This document shows, piece by piece, positions 23,730 through 31,105 of a stretch of 64,000 nt of DNA. The stretch lies in NCBI RefSeq assembly GCF_024498135.1, contig NZ_JANHOH010000010.1:62001-126000 (forward strand), written 5' to 3'. The stretch's first letter is position 1. Each line of letters starts with the position of its first letter. The position numbers were made by a program, and so were the translations under genes. Source of the stretch: Mucilaginibacter aquariorum (GTDB taxonomy: Bacteria > Bacteroidota > Bacteroidia > Sphingobacteriales > Sphingobacteriaceae). The notes under the pieces are model-generated. The model was not told where the DNA came from. It was given only the letters and a program-made list of their open reading frames with translations, and ran no database searches.

Positions 23730-24413
23730 GTGAAATACAGCTACCTTATTATCAACGTATTAACCATTATTTTCCCGGTTTTATTATCGTTTGATAAGCG
23801 TGTGGCCTTTGCTAAAAGCTGGAAGTTTATTTGGCCGGGCATGGCTATAACAGGCTTGCTATTTTTGTTTTGGGATGTGCTGTTTACCATCCACGGAGTA
23901 TGGTCGTTCAATGATAAGTATATCATCGGCATAAAATTTATTGGCTTGCCTTTAGAGGAGATCCTATTCTTTTTAACCGTGCCCTTTGCCTGCATCTTTA
24001 TTTATGCCTGTTTAAATTATTACGTTAAGTGGCAGCCAGGCATTATCATAACAAGGATGGTATCCAACTTGCTTGTCGGCTTATCCATAGCCCTGCTGGC
24101 ACTTAACTATACCCGGTTATATACAGCGGTAACTTTTGGTCTGCTTGCGGTTTTATTGGTACTGTTAATGTATTATTTTAAAGTAAAATGGCTCAACCGG
24201 TTTTATATGGCATTTATTGTCTCGTTAATTCCTTTCTATATCGTGAATGGTATTTTAACAGCCTGGCCAATTGTGCTTTACAACAATGCGCAAAATATGG
24301 GCATAAGGGCTGGCACCATCCCTTTCGAAGATCATTTTTACAGTATGGCCTTACTACTGATGAATGTTGGCTTTTTTGAATATTTTAAGAACCGTAAAAA
24401 GCTTGCTGTATGA
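23730..24413 (+). CDS. Lycopene beta-cyclase, CrtYcd-type integral membrane protein
   Basis: This 227-residue protein has six to seven membrane helices and two repeats of the lycopene-cyclase domain, as in fused CrtYc-CrtYd proteins. The first repeat has the acid motif PLEE at residues 74-77 (G-L-P-L-E-E-I-L-F-F); the second has the matching T-I-P-F-E-D-H-F-Y-S. It should close both ends of lycopene to beta-carotene. The start is GTG, forced because the preceding TAA is in the same frame and no ATG follows for a long way. Its stop overlaps the next ATG (ATGA). Confidence 0.88.
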   Translation: MKYSYLIINVLTIIFPVLLSFDKRVAFAKSWKFIWPGMAITGLLFLFWDVLFTIHGVWSFNDKYIIGIKFIGLPLEEILFFLTVPFACIFIYACLNYYVKWQPGIIITRMVSNLLVGLSIALLALNYTRLYTAVTFGLLAVLLVLLMYYFKVKWLNRFYMAFIVSLIPFYIVNGILTAWPIVLYNNAQNMGIRAGTIPFEDHFYSMALLLMNVGFFEYFKNRKKLAV

Positions 24414-24649
24414 CACCAGAATTGCCGCTATATACCAAATCGCAACTGGCCTTACGTAACGGGCAGGATAAACCACAGATATGGGTAGCTTACAAGGGTA
24501 TTATATACGATGTAACCGAAAGCCGCCTTTGGCGCAACGGCAAGCACTACGAACACTGGGCCGGCCAGGACCTTACCGACGAACTGCCGGATGCACCACA
24601 TACCGAAACCGTGTTTGAGAAGTTTACGGCGGTGGGACGAATAGCCTAA
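24410..24649 (+). CDS. Small cytochrome b5-like heme protein
   Basis: This 79-residue protein matches the short bacterial cytochrome b5 domain: I-W-V-A-Y-K-G-I-I-Y-D-V-T-E-S-x-L-W, then N-G-K-H-Y-E-H-W-A-G-Q-D-L-T-D-E-L and A-P-H-T-E-T-V-F-E. The histidines in these two blocks are the probable heme ligands. There is no signal peptide or membrane anchor. Its ATG overlaps the stop of the lycopene cyclase gene, so it is translationally coupled to carotenoid synthesis. A role as electron carrier, for example to the CrtZ hydroxylase, is an inference from position. Confidence 0.82.
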   Translation: MTPELPLYTKSQLALRNGQDKPQIWVAYKGIIYDVTESRLWRNGKHYEHWAGQDLTDELPDAPHTETVFEKFTAVGRIA

Positions 24650-24667
24650 ATGCCCATAAAAGCTACT

Positions 24668-24763
24668 TGTCATGCTGAACGTATGTGAAGCATCTATTCG
24701 CCGCCATGCAATTTCGATATGCAAAGTTCGCTATTAGATCCTTCGCTACCGCTCAGGATGACA
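24668..24763. repeat. Dispersed palindrome TGTCATGCTGAAC...GCTCAGGATGACA
   Basis: The arms TGTCATGCTGA and the inverse CTCAGGATGACA enclose GTGAAGCATCTATTCGCCG and AGATCCTTCGCTA. Close copies lie at 30538-30618 and 35298-35370. Confidence 0.8.
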
Positions 24764-24781
24764 GAAGGAATTTCACCCCAC

Positions 24782-24806
24782 AAAAAAACCCGCCCGAAGG
24801 CAGGTT
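24782..24806 (-). terminator. Terminator of the ECF sigma factor gene
   Basis: On the minus strand AACCTGCC-TTCG-GGCGGGTT forms an 8-bp stem with one G-T pair and a UUCG loop, followed by seven T. It lies 23 bp after the stop codon of the sigma factor gene. Confidence 0.75.
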
Positions 24807-24828
24807 CTATATATGTTTGAGTTTGTTA

Positions 24829-25365
24829 TTAGTATTCGGCGTAGATAGGTCTTGCAACTCCATTATCATAAGCTTTCAAATTCTTTTTAAGCAATTTGCG
24901 CGCTACGTGGATACGGGTTTTAACAGTACCAATAGGTATAGTTAAATGGTCGGCAATTTCATGGTATTTATGGCCTTCAAAGTACATGGTAAAAGGCACG
25001 TAATAGTCTGCAGGTAATCTATCTAAAGCTCTTTTAATATCATCCATCACAAACTTAGCTTCACCCTGGTTTTTGGTAGAACTAAATACCAGGTTCGGAG
25101 AAGATATCTCGTCGCTTTTGGTAACAAAAGTGCTCATTTTAACAAAACGGCGATAGTTATTGATGAAGGTATTTTTCATGATGGTGTATAACCATCCTTT
25201 TAAATTAGTGCCTTCTTTAAACTTATTGTAGTAAGTTATGGCTTTCAACATTGTATCCTGAACAAGGTCGTTAGCATCATCTGCGTCGTGGGTGAAATGT
25301 AAGGCATAAGACCTTAGCGAAGTCGCCTGACGTAGTACAAGGGTGTTAAACTCAATCTTTGTCAT
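24829..25365 (-). CDS. ECF-type RNA polymerase sigma factor
   Basis: This 178-residue protein has the two conserved regions of group 4 sigma factors: region 2 (S-Y-A-L-H-F-T-H-D-A-D-D-A-N-D-L-V-Q-D-T-M-L-K-A, about residues 19-45) for -10 recognition, and region 4 with the helix-turn-helix (H-E-I-A-D-H-L-T-I-P-I-G-T-V-K-T-R-I-H-V-A-R, about 135-158). No anti-sigma gene is adjacent. It stands alone, facing the carotenoid operon. In other Bacteroidota a sigma factor often lies near carotenoid genes, but whether this one controls them is open. Confidence 0.9.
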   Translation of the reverse strand: MTKIEFNTLVLRQATSLRSYALHFTHDADDANDLVQDTMLKAITYYNKFKEGTNLKGWLYTIMKNTFINNYRRFVKMSTFVTKSDEISSPNLVFSSTKNQGEAKFVMDDIKRALDRLPADYYVPFTMYFEGHKYHEIADHLTIPIGTVKTRIHVARKLLKKNLKAYDNGVARPIYAEY

Positions 25366-25394
25366 TCTGTTAATGTTTTGTATTGAGTATTAGG

Positions 25395-25402
25395 CAAACA
25401 TA
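25395..25402 (-). promoter_or_regulatory. Putative -7 element TATGTTTG of the sigma factor gene
   Basis: On the minus strand TATGTTTG matches TANNTTTG and ends 29 bp before the start codon. The -33 box is not clear. Confidence 0.35.
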
Positions 25403-25558
25403 ATACCAATAGTGAAAAGCACGTGAAGTTGAATGATTGACTGTAACAGCATACAAGCCACAGCAAATTAGGCTAAAAAATAGCCATAGCAATGTAAGTT
25501 ACTGAAAACAAGCAACTTAATATTTTAATTAGATTTTTAGCAATAAAGTAAAGCGTAA

Positions 25559-25587
25559 TAAAAAAAGTTAAACAATTATTGTTTAAC
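25559..25587 (-). terminator. Terminator downstream of murB
   Basis: A 9-bp perfect stem GTTAAACAA / TTGTTTAAC with a 3-base loop is followed on the minus strand by seven T. It lies about 50 bp after the murB stop codon. Confidence 0.8.
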
Positions 25588-25634
25588 CTACTGTAGATGA
25601 GTAAATTGTAAATTTAAAGTTATAATTAAGATAA

Positions 25635-26654
25635 TTAACTTATAATATTTACCTCGCGTTGTAGCATAACGCCAAATTTAGTGTACACACTGTCTATGAT
25701 TTGCGACGAAAGACTGTACACTTCTTCGCCCGTTGCGCCGCCATGGTTCACTAAAACCAGTGCCTGGTTCTTCCATGTGCCGGTGTTTCCAACGGTTTTT
25801 CCCTTCCATCCGCATTGCTCAATTAGCCAGCCTGCAGCCAGTTTTACCTGTCCATCGGCCGTGGGGTAATTCACTATATCAGGGAAATTCTGCTGCAATG
25901 GTTCAAATTGCTCTGCACTTATCACGGGGTTTTTGAAGAAGCTACCCGCGTTGCCAATGGTAGATGGGTCGGGCAATTTAGATACCCGGATGTAGGATAC
26001 CACCTCAGATACATCTTCAATAGTGGGTTGTGTGATGCCGCGGTTAGCCAGCTCCTGTTCTATGGCGCCGTACTTTAAATTGATGTTTGGCTTAAGCGAA
26101 AGGTGGAACTTTACCGATACAATAATATACTGCCCGGCCAGTTCGGTTTTAAATACGCTTTCGCGGTAACCAAACTTGCAATCGGCTTTAGTGAACGTGC
26201 AGAAGGTACCGGTGGCTATTTCAAACGCACGGCAACTCTCAAATACATCTTTCAGCTCTACCCCGTAGGCGCCTATGTTTTGTATGGGCGATGCACCAAC
26301 CGAGCCGGGGATAAGGCTCAGGTTTTCTATGCCTCCATAATTGCGATCTACACAAAAGTTCACCAGGCCATTCCAAACCTCGCCGGCGCCAACTTCAACA
26401 AATACGTCATCGTGGCTAATGCGGTGTTCTATACCACGAATATTGAGACGAATAACCAGGCCTTCAAAATCTTTCACCAGCAGCATATTACTGCCGCCGC
26501 CAAGTACAAGGCGGTTCATGTTCATCCATTGCGGGTCGGCAAATAGTTCTACCAGCTCGTCCTCATGACTTATTTCGGCGAAATAGCGGGCATTGGCATC
26601 AATACCAAACGTGTTAAATTTTTTAAGCGATACGTTTTCCTGTATTTGCAGCAT
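25635..26654 (-). CDS. murB: UDP-N-acetylenolpyruvoylglucosamine reductase
   Basis: MurB reduces the enolpyruvyl ether to UDP-N-acetylmuramic acid with NADPH and FAD, in peptidoglycan synthesis. From the ATG at 26654 the protein has 339 residues and opens MLQIQENVSLKKFNTFGI; the longer frame up to 26723 lacks an obvious start and is not conserved in type. The FAD-binding LGGGSNMLL and the S-L-I-P-G-S-V-G-A-S-P-I-Q-N-I-G-A-Y-G-V-E segment are clear, and the catalytic Ser and Glu regions (G-N-A-G-S-F-F-K-N-P) are present. It is a type I MurB by length. Divergent from the TPR gene. Confidence 0.94.
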   Translation of the reverse strand: MLQIQENVSLKKFNTFGIDANARYFAEISHEDELVELFADPQWMNMNRLVLGGGSNMLLVKDFEGLVIRLNIRGIEHRISHDDVFVEVGAGEVWNGLVNFCVDRNYGGIENLSLIPGSVGASPIQNIGAYGVELKDVFESCRAFEIATGTFCTFTKADCKFGYRESVFKTELAGQYIIVSVKFHLSLKPNINLKYGAIEQELANRGITQPTIEDVSEVVSYIRVSKLPDPSTIGNAGSFFKNPVISAEQFEPLQQNFPDIVNYPTADGQVKLAAGWLIEQCGWKGKTVGNTGTWKNQALVLVNHGGATGEEVYSLSSQIIDSVYTKFGVMLQREVNIIS

Positions 26655-26753
26655 GGGGGCGTTATTTTGGAATGGGGCGAATTTCGGAAATATTATTGGG
26701 ATGCAGTAGTTTTGAAAAGTCAATTAACTATATTCAGTTAAAATTTGCACCCC

Positions 26754-27650
26754 ATGAAACCTAAATTATTACTCATCACATTTCTATCATCTTGCCTATT
26801 AAATGCTACTTCGGCACAGGATTTTAAAAACAGGTTTAAAGAAACCTTCCCGAAAGGAAACTCTGATTCCACGCTTAGCTTACTTAATCAATGGCGCAAA
26901 GCCGCTCCAAACGACCCTGAATTTTATGTTTATGCATATAATTTTTATGCACAGGAAGGTTTAAAGCCAGTACTAAGCCTCACAACAGATAAAAGAAGTG
27001 CCGATGGTTTTGAAATAAAAGATAAGGACAACAAAACGGCCGCCTATTTGGGCACTACAAATAGGTATAACGAAACTTTAATTAATAAGGGCTTTAATTA
27101 TATAGATACCGGAATAAGCAAATACCCGGATAGATTGGATATGCGATTTGGAAAAGTATACATACTCGGCCGGATCAAAAATTACAAATTGTTCACTCAG
27201 GAGATTATAAACGCGGTTAATTATGGTGAAACCATCAACTTAAAATGGGCTTGGACAGATGGCAAACCATTGGACGATTCCAAAAAGTTCATGCTCGCTA
27301 CTATACAGGAATATGTCGTACAGATGTTTAACGAAGGCGACCAATACATGAATAATATCAAAAGCATTGCTCAAACCATTTTAAAGTATCATCCAGACCA
27401 TATTGAAAGCCTTTCAAACCTGGCTATCAGTTATATTGTCAACAACGATTATAAGAATGCACTACCACCACTTTTAAAGGCCGAAAAACTTAACCCTCAG
27501 GATTACATTGTATTAAACAATATAGCCTATTCATATAGCTTACTTAATGATAAACCTAATGCAATAAAATATTACGAGCTTGTAATTAAATATGGTGATG
27601 AGGAGAATAAGAAGGTGGCAACAGAAAAGATAAATCAATTAAAGAAATAA
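26754..27650 (+). CDS. Exported tetratricopeptide-repeat protein
   Basis: This 298-residue protein starts with a signal peptide (MKPKLLLITFLSSCLLNATSAQ, type I; the ATG at 26754 is preferred to the TTG at 26745). The C-terminal third has at least two TPR units, about residues 215-285: Y-H-P-D-H-I-E-S-L-S-N-L-A-I-S-Y-I-V-N-N-D-Y-K-N-A-L-P-P-L and L-N-P-Q-D-Y-I-V-L-N-N-I-A-Y-S-Y-S-L-L-N-D-K-P-N-A-I-K-Y-Y-E. TPRs are protein-binding scaffolds, so the role is probably interaction in the periplasm. Its end lies next to a vestige of the crtZ 3' end. Confidence 0.8.
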   Translation: MKPKLLLITFLSSCLLNATSAQDFKNRFKETFPKGNSDSTLSLLNQWRKAAPNDPEFYVYAYNFYAQEGLKPVLSLTTDKRSADGFEIKDKDNKTAAYLGTTNRYNETLINKGFNYIDTGISKYPDRLDMRFGKVYILGRIKNYKLFTQEIINAVNYGETINLKWAWTDGKPLDDSKKFMLATIQEYVVQMFNEGDQYMNNIKSIAQTILKYHPDHIESLSNLAISYIVNNDYKNALPPLLKAEKLNPQDYIVLNNIAYSYSLLNDKPNAIKYYELVIKYGDEENKKVATEKINQLKK

Positions 27651-27686
27651 TTACCTTTTAAACCACTTCTTCCCCACCACCAATAA
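27651..27686 (-). pseudogene. Vestige of the 3' end of crtZ
   Basis: Read on the minus strand, this stretch gives LLVVGKKWFKR and a stop, which matches LLVVGKKWFKG and the stop at the end of the intact crtZ (28351-28386). In the first 30 bases 25 are the same, and most differences leave the amino acid unchanged. Just upstream in that frame a stop codon replaces a Gly codon and the match ends. The fragment lies on the other side of the toxin-antitoxin pair from crtZ, so the pair is bracketed by direct copies. Confidence 0.7.
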
Positions 27687-27702
27687 TCAACTATTCATAC
27701 GA

Positions 27703-27733
27703 TTGTTTGTTATTCCATGTTTCGTTATATTTG
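27703..27733 (+). promoter_or_regulatory. Promoter of the toxin-antitoxin pair
   Basis: TATATTTG at 27726-27733 fits the -7 consensus TANNTTTG, and TTG at 27703-27705 lies 20 bases before it, the right distance for a -33 box. The -7 box ends three bases before the antitoxin ATG, so the transcript should be leaderless or nearly so. Confidence 0.5.
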
Positions 27734-27736
27734 TAT

Positions 27737-27949
27737 ATGGACACGCTAAAAATCAACATTATAAATCCCAAAGCTCTAAAATTATTAAATGATTTAGCCG
27801 ACATGAACCTGATCGCTATTCAGGATAGTCCTAAAAACAGCTTTGAAGGCTTATTGAATAAGTTGCGCGCTAACAGTGATTCCGCTCCATCACTTGATGA
27901 AATAACAAAAGAGGTAGAAGCAGTACGTGCAAAACGTTATGCAAAATAA
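27737..27949 (+). CDS. Antitoxin partner of a PIN-domain toxin
   Basis: This 70-residue protein (MDTLKINIINPKALKLLNDL) starts at the ATG at 27737. The first part resembles the beta-strand plus helix seen in small antitoxins that pair with COG1569-type PIN toxins; the C-terminal part (L-D-E-I-T-K-E-V-E-A-V-R-A-K-R-Y) is charged and helical, as in toxin-binding tails. It overlaps the toxin gene by 11 bp. In such systems the antitoxin blocks the toxin and often represses its own promoter. The assignment rests on size, order and overlap more than on a signature. Confidence 0.7.
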   Translation: MDTLKINIINPKALKLLNDLADMNLIAIQDSPKNSFEGLLNKLRANSDSAPSLDEITKEVEAVRAKRYAK

Positions 27950-28361
27950 ACCTGTTCGTGTTATATTGGACACCAATCTTTGGGTAAGTTTTTTAATTAA
28001 AAAAGACTATTCTACTTTAGGTTCACTTCTTTTTTCAGGCCAGATTGTATTAGTGTTTAGTAAAGAATCACTATCTGAATTTATTGAAGTAACACAGCGC
28101 CCAAAATTCAAAAAATACTTTTCAGAAACAGATGTAATTGCGTTAACAAAAGTTATTGATGATTATGCTGAATTTGTAGATGTCACAGCAAACATTACAA
28201 TCTGCCGTGATGAGAAAGATAACTTCCTGCTTTCATTAGCTGTAGACGGGAATGCAGATTATTTATTGACAGGTGATAGTGATCTATTAGTATTAAATCC
28301 ACAAGGGCACACCAAGATCATTACTATTTCAGATTTCTTTAAAGAAATTACTACCCCTTAA
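27939..28361 (+). CDS. PIN-family toxin (COG1569 type)
   Basis: This 140-residue protein has the PIN-nuclease layout: RVILDTNLWVSFLI with Asp11, a K-E-S-L-S-E-F-I-E-V segment with the second acidic residue, C-R-D-E-K-D-N-F-L-L-S-L-A with the next, and A-D-Y-L-L-T-G-D-S-D-L-L-V-L with the last pair. PIN toxins cut RNA with Mg2+ or Mn2+. I use the ATG at 27939; a GTG at 27927 is possible. It overlaps the antitoxin by 11 bp at its start and the end of crtZ, on the other strand, by 11 bp at its end. Confidence 0.85.
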   Translation: MQNKPVRVILDTNLWVSFLIKKDYSTLGSLLFSGQIVLVFSKESLSEFIEVTQRPKFKKYFSETDVIALTKVIDDYAEFVDVTANITICRDEKDNFLLSLAVDGNADYLLTGDSDLLVLNPQGHTKIITISDFFKEITTP

Positions 28362-28791
28362 ACCACTTCTTTCCTACCACCAGCAACCCAAACTCTTCCG
28401 AAGGATTTTTCTCGGTTGATTTATGGTGAATCTTATGTGCCCTACGGATGCCCGACAAATAGCGGTTATTACTTTTAAATGCCTTAAATCTGTTATGAAT
28501 AAACCAATCGTGAAAGATAAAATAGATAGTACCGTATATACTGATGCCCGTACCTATCCAAAAGCGGTAATCTAAGGTGATATGCCCTGCCCACATCAGC
28601 CAGAGGGCCAGCGCGGCAAAACCAATACTGAACAGATCATTTAGTTCGAACAAACCGTGGCGTTGCTGATGGTGCGTTTTATGTATAAACCACAGTGGCC
28701 CATGAAACAAATATTTATGCATAGCCCAGGATAGTGCTTCCATCAAAGCGATGGTGATTAGTACAATACCTATGTTGATCAATATCTGCAT
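28351..28791 (-). CDS. crtZ: Beta-carotene hydroxylase (CrtZ type, fatty-acid hydroxylase superfamily)
   Basis: CrtZ adds the 3-hydroxyl groups of zeaxanthin to beta-carotene using a di-iron centre at the membrane. The 146-residue protein shows all four histidine boxes: H-K-Y-L-F-H (from residue 25), H-K-T-H-H, H-D-W-F-I-H and H-K-I-H-H, and membrane helices between them. I use the ATG at 28791 (MQILINIGIV). It is split from the rest of the carotenoid genes by about 4 kb and lies just downstream of lpdA. Its last codons overlap the PIN toxin gene, and a second copy of them lies beyond the toxin-antitoxin pair. Confidence 0.92.
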   Translation of the reverse strand: MQILINIGIVLITIALMEALSWAMHKYLFHGPLWFIHKTHHQQRHGLFELNDLFSIGFAALALWLMWAGHITLDYRFWIGTGISIYGTIYFIFHDWFIHNRFKAFKSNNRYLSGIRRAHKIHHKSTEKNPSEEFGLLVVGKKWFKG

Positions 28792-28813
28792 GTAACCGTC
28801 CTCTATAAAATAT

Positions 28814-28847
28814 AAAAGCAGAAACAATTGGGTTTGTTTCTGCTTTT
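28814..28847 (-). terminator. Terminator of lpdA
   Basis: A perfect 14-bp stem (AAAAGCAGAAACAA with its complement at 28834-28847) has a 6-base loop and ends in a T-run on the minus strand. It lies between lpdA and crtZ, 35 bp after the lpdA stop, so the two genes are probably separate units. The stem extends to within 23 bp of the crtZ start. Confidence 0.8.
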
Positions 28848-28881
28848 GATAAATCTAAAATCGTAATTCTACAATCGTAAA

Positions 28882-30285
28882 TTAAATATGTATCGGCCTG
28901 TTCTCCGTAGCGGCTAAACACGCTTCGCGCATGGCTTCGGTATAGGTTGGGTGGGCGTGGCTGGCACGGGTTACGTCCTCTGCAGATGCACGGAATTCCA
29001 TAGCTATAACCGCCTCGGCTATCATATCCGCAGCACGCGGACCAATCATGTGTACACCTAAAATTTCGTCGGTAGTAGCATCAGCCAGTACTTTCACAAA
29101 ACCATCAAGGTCGCCGCTTGCACGGGCACGGCCACTTGCTTTGAACGGAAATGAACCTGTTTTATATTTTGTACCCGCCTCTTTCAATTGCTCCTCGGTA
29201 TAACCAACAGCGGCAACTTCCGGCCAGGTATAAACAACACCCGGTATCAGGTTATAATTAATGTGCGGTTTTTGTCCGGCAATCAGTTCGGCTACAAAAG
29301 TGCCTTCATCTTCTGCCTTGTGGGCAAGCATGGCACCTTTAATTACGTCGCCAATGGCGTACACACCCTTAACACTGGTTTCCAGATGCTCGTCAACGGT
29401 GATCTTACGGCCACGCTCTTCAACGGTAATACCTATTTTATCAAGGCCTAAACCATCAGTGTAAGCTATGCGCCCAACAGCTACCATACAGTAGTCGCCT
29501 TTAAGCTCTTGTTTTTCGCCTTTAGGATTATCAAAAGTTACGGTAACCTCTTTGCCTTTGGCAGTAGCACCGGTAACCTTATGGCCCAGGTAAAACTCCA
29601 TACCCAGTTTCTTCAATACCTTTTGCAGCTCGCGGCCAAGGCCCTTATCCATAGTAGGGATAATGCCATCCATATATTCAATTACAGATACTTTGGCACC
29701 CAAACGCGCGTAAACAGATCCCAGCTCCAAACCAATAACACCGCCACCAATTAAAATAAGGTGTTTTGGTATTTCGGTTAAGGTTAAAGCTTCGGTAGAG
29801 GTAATGATGCGTTTCTTATCTATCTTCAGGAAAGGCAGGCTTGATGGTTTCGAACCTGTAGCAATGATCACGTTCTTTGAAGTAATCTCGGTAGCGGTAC
29901 CATCAGCCTTAGTTACAATAACCGTGTTTTTATCTTTAAATGACCCTACACCGGTGTGTACGTCGATCTTATTTTTCTTCATCAGGTAAGTGATGCCACT
30001 GGTATTGGCATCAACAACTTCCTGTTTACGTTTTATCATTTGCCCAAAATCAATACCCAGGTTATCCAATTTAATACCGTGAGTAGCGAAGGCGTGGGCA
30101 GCGTTATGGTAATGTTCAGACGAATCCAGCAATGCTTTTGAAGGGATACAACCCACATTAAGGCAAGTACCGCCAAGGGTGTTATATTTTTCAACAATTG
30201 CGGTTTTTAATCCCAGCTGGGCGCAACGTATTGCAGCCACATAGCCACCCGGACCCGAACCTATAACGATAACATCATATTGCAT
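28882..30285 (-). CDS. lpdA: Dihydrolipoyl dehydrogenase (E3)
   Basis: E3 reoxidises dihydrolipoamide in the pyruvate and 2-oxoglutarate dehydrogenase complexes, passing electrons through FAD to NAD+. The 467-residue protein has the FAD motif GSGPGG at residues 9-14, the redox disulfide GGTCLNVGC (Cys41 and Cys46), the NAD motif I-G-G-G-V-I-G-L-E-L-G and the C-terminal catalytic HAHPTYTEA. No E1 or E2 gene is adjacent. A long gene-free region lies upstream. Confidence 0.96.
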   Translation of the reverse strand: MQYDVIVIGSGPGGYVAAIRCAQLGLKTAIVEKYNTLGGTCLNVGCIPSKALLDSSEHYHNAAHAFATHGIKLDNLGIDFGQMIKRKQEVVDANTSGITYLMKKNKIDVHTGVGSFKDKNTVIVTKADGTATEITSKNVIIATGSKPSSLPFLKIDKKRIITSTEALTLTEIPKHLILIGGGVIGLELGSVYARLGAKVSVIEYMDGIIPTMDKGLGRELQKVLKKLGMEFYLGHKVTGATAKGKEVTVTFDNPKGEKQELKGDYCMVAVGRIAYTDGLGLDKIGITVEERGRKITVDEHLETSVKGVYAIGDVIKGAMLAHKAEDEGTFVAELIAGQKPHINYNLIPGVVYTWPEVAAVGYTEEQLKEAGTKYKTGSFPFKASGRARASGDLDGFVKVLADATTDEILGVHMIGPRAADMIAEAVIAMEFRASAEDVTRASHAHPTYTEAMREACLAATENRPIHI

Positions 30286-30537
30286 AGTAGTGTATTTTGG
30301 TGGGCAAAGTTAAGGAATGTTTACAGGCTTATAAATAGGTAATTTATTAAATGTTAGGTGGGTGACAAAGGGAGATTAGAAGGGAATGTTTTATTTGATT
30401 GTTTGTTTTTAGTTTTCTAACTAACCTCTATTCACTAACATGGGCGTTGCCTGCGGCCCGGGCTATCCGCTCATACGCGCACAGGCATTAGCCACAGGCC
30501 GGTATCCGCTTTTATCCCTAACGCGGAATGCCCCTTT

Positions 30538-30618
30538 GTCATGCTGAACGTAGGGAAGCATCTAATCGCCGATAGGCAAAGTTCGCTAATAGGTCCTTCG
30601 CTCTCGCTCAGGATGACA
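30538..30618. repeat. Dispersed palindrome GTCATGCTGAAC...GCTCAGGATGAC
   Basis: This is a close copy of the element at 24668-24763, with the same GAAGCATCTA and CCTTCGCT segments between the arms. Confidence 0.8.
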
Positions 30619-30896
30619 AACTAAAAGAACCGACGGTAGACTGACAGGGTTCTTTCTTTCCCCCCCCGTCGGCAAAACAGCTTCGGGCGAAAATGGGCAG
30701 AACGATGGTGGCCCTGAGCGTGGCAAGGGCATAGGAAATTTTGCTGAAGCGAGGGGCAAGAGCGAACGCAGTGGGGCAAAAGATTCCAGCCCGTGGTTCT
30801 GCCCGGTTTGCAGGGCAAAGGCCAGGCGTGGCAAAGAAGCCTTTTTGCCGACTTGAGTTATTCACTACGTTCATGAGATCGCTGCGCTAAGTCTTG

Positions 30897-30922
30897 CTTC
30901 TTTTCTATCAAGAGAAAAGAAG
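30897..30922. repeat. Hairpin CTTCTTTTCT-ATCAAG-AGAAAAGAAG
   Basis: A perfect 10-bp stem with a 6-base loop closes the GC-rich patch. It lacks a GC-rich stem and a following T-run, so it is more likely part of a repeat than a terminator. Confidence 0.6.
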
Positions 30923-31105
30923 GAGCCTCCGCGGCGGTGAGCGGCGAATGTTTAGCGCACACCAAGCATAAGAGATGCCGAAATAAATTCGGTGAACTCA
31001 TTGGTCAATATCCTTTAATTTATCCATCCCATTGTAACACTCTTATCACGTTTCGCATATTTATAATATACTTAGTAAATTACGCCATACTAATTACTGA
31101 TCATC

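Larger units (their letters stand above)
30286..31105. other. 820-bp gene-free region made of dispersed repeats
   Basis: The gap lies between lpdA (-) and the CocE-like gene (+). It holds a GC-rich stretch with a CGGCCCGGGCTATCCGC run (30440-30540), a dispersed palindrome (30538-30618), a run of C and a GC-rich patch (30655-30840), a hairpin CTTCTTTTCT / AGAAAAGAAG (30897-30922) and a partial copy of the ATGCCGAA repeat (30975-30992). Overlapping frames of 65-88 codons on the minus strand have biased composition and no domain, so I do not call genes. Confidence 0.6.

Noticed and set aside
24829..25365. ECF sigma factor as the regulator of the carotenoid operon
   Set aside because: The gene faces the operon and has no anti-sigma or MerR partner here; no shared promoter motif for it is visible, so I keep it as a plain sigma factor.
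27737..28361. The toxin-antitoxin pair as part of a larger integrated element
   Set aside because: No integrase, transposase or further foreign genes flank it; the only mark is the repeated crtZ end, so only the pair itself is taken as inserted.
30586..30874. Three overlapping minus-strand frames of 65-88 codons in the GC-rich patch
   Set aside because: Composition follows the repeat DNA, no signature or start context is seen, and the frames overlap each other. More likely spurious.
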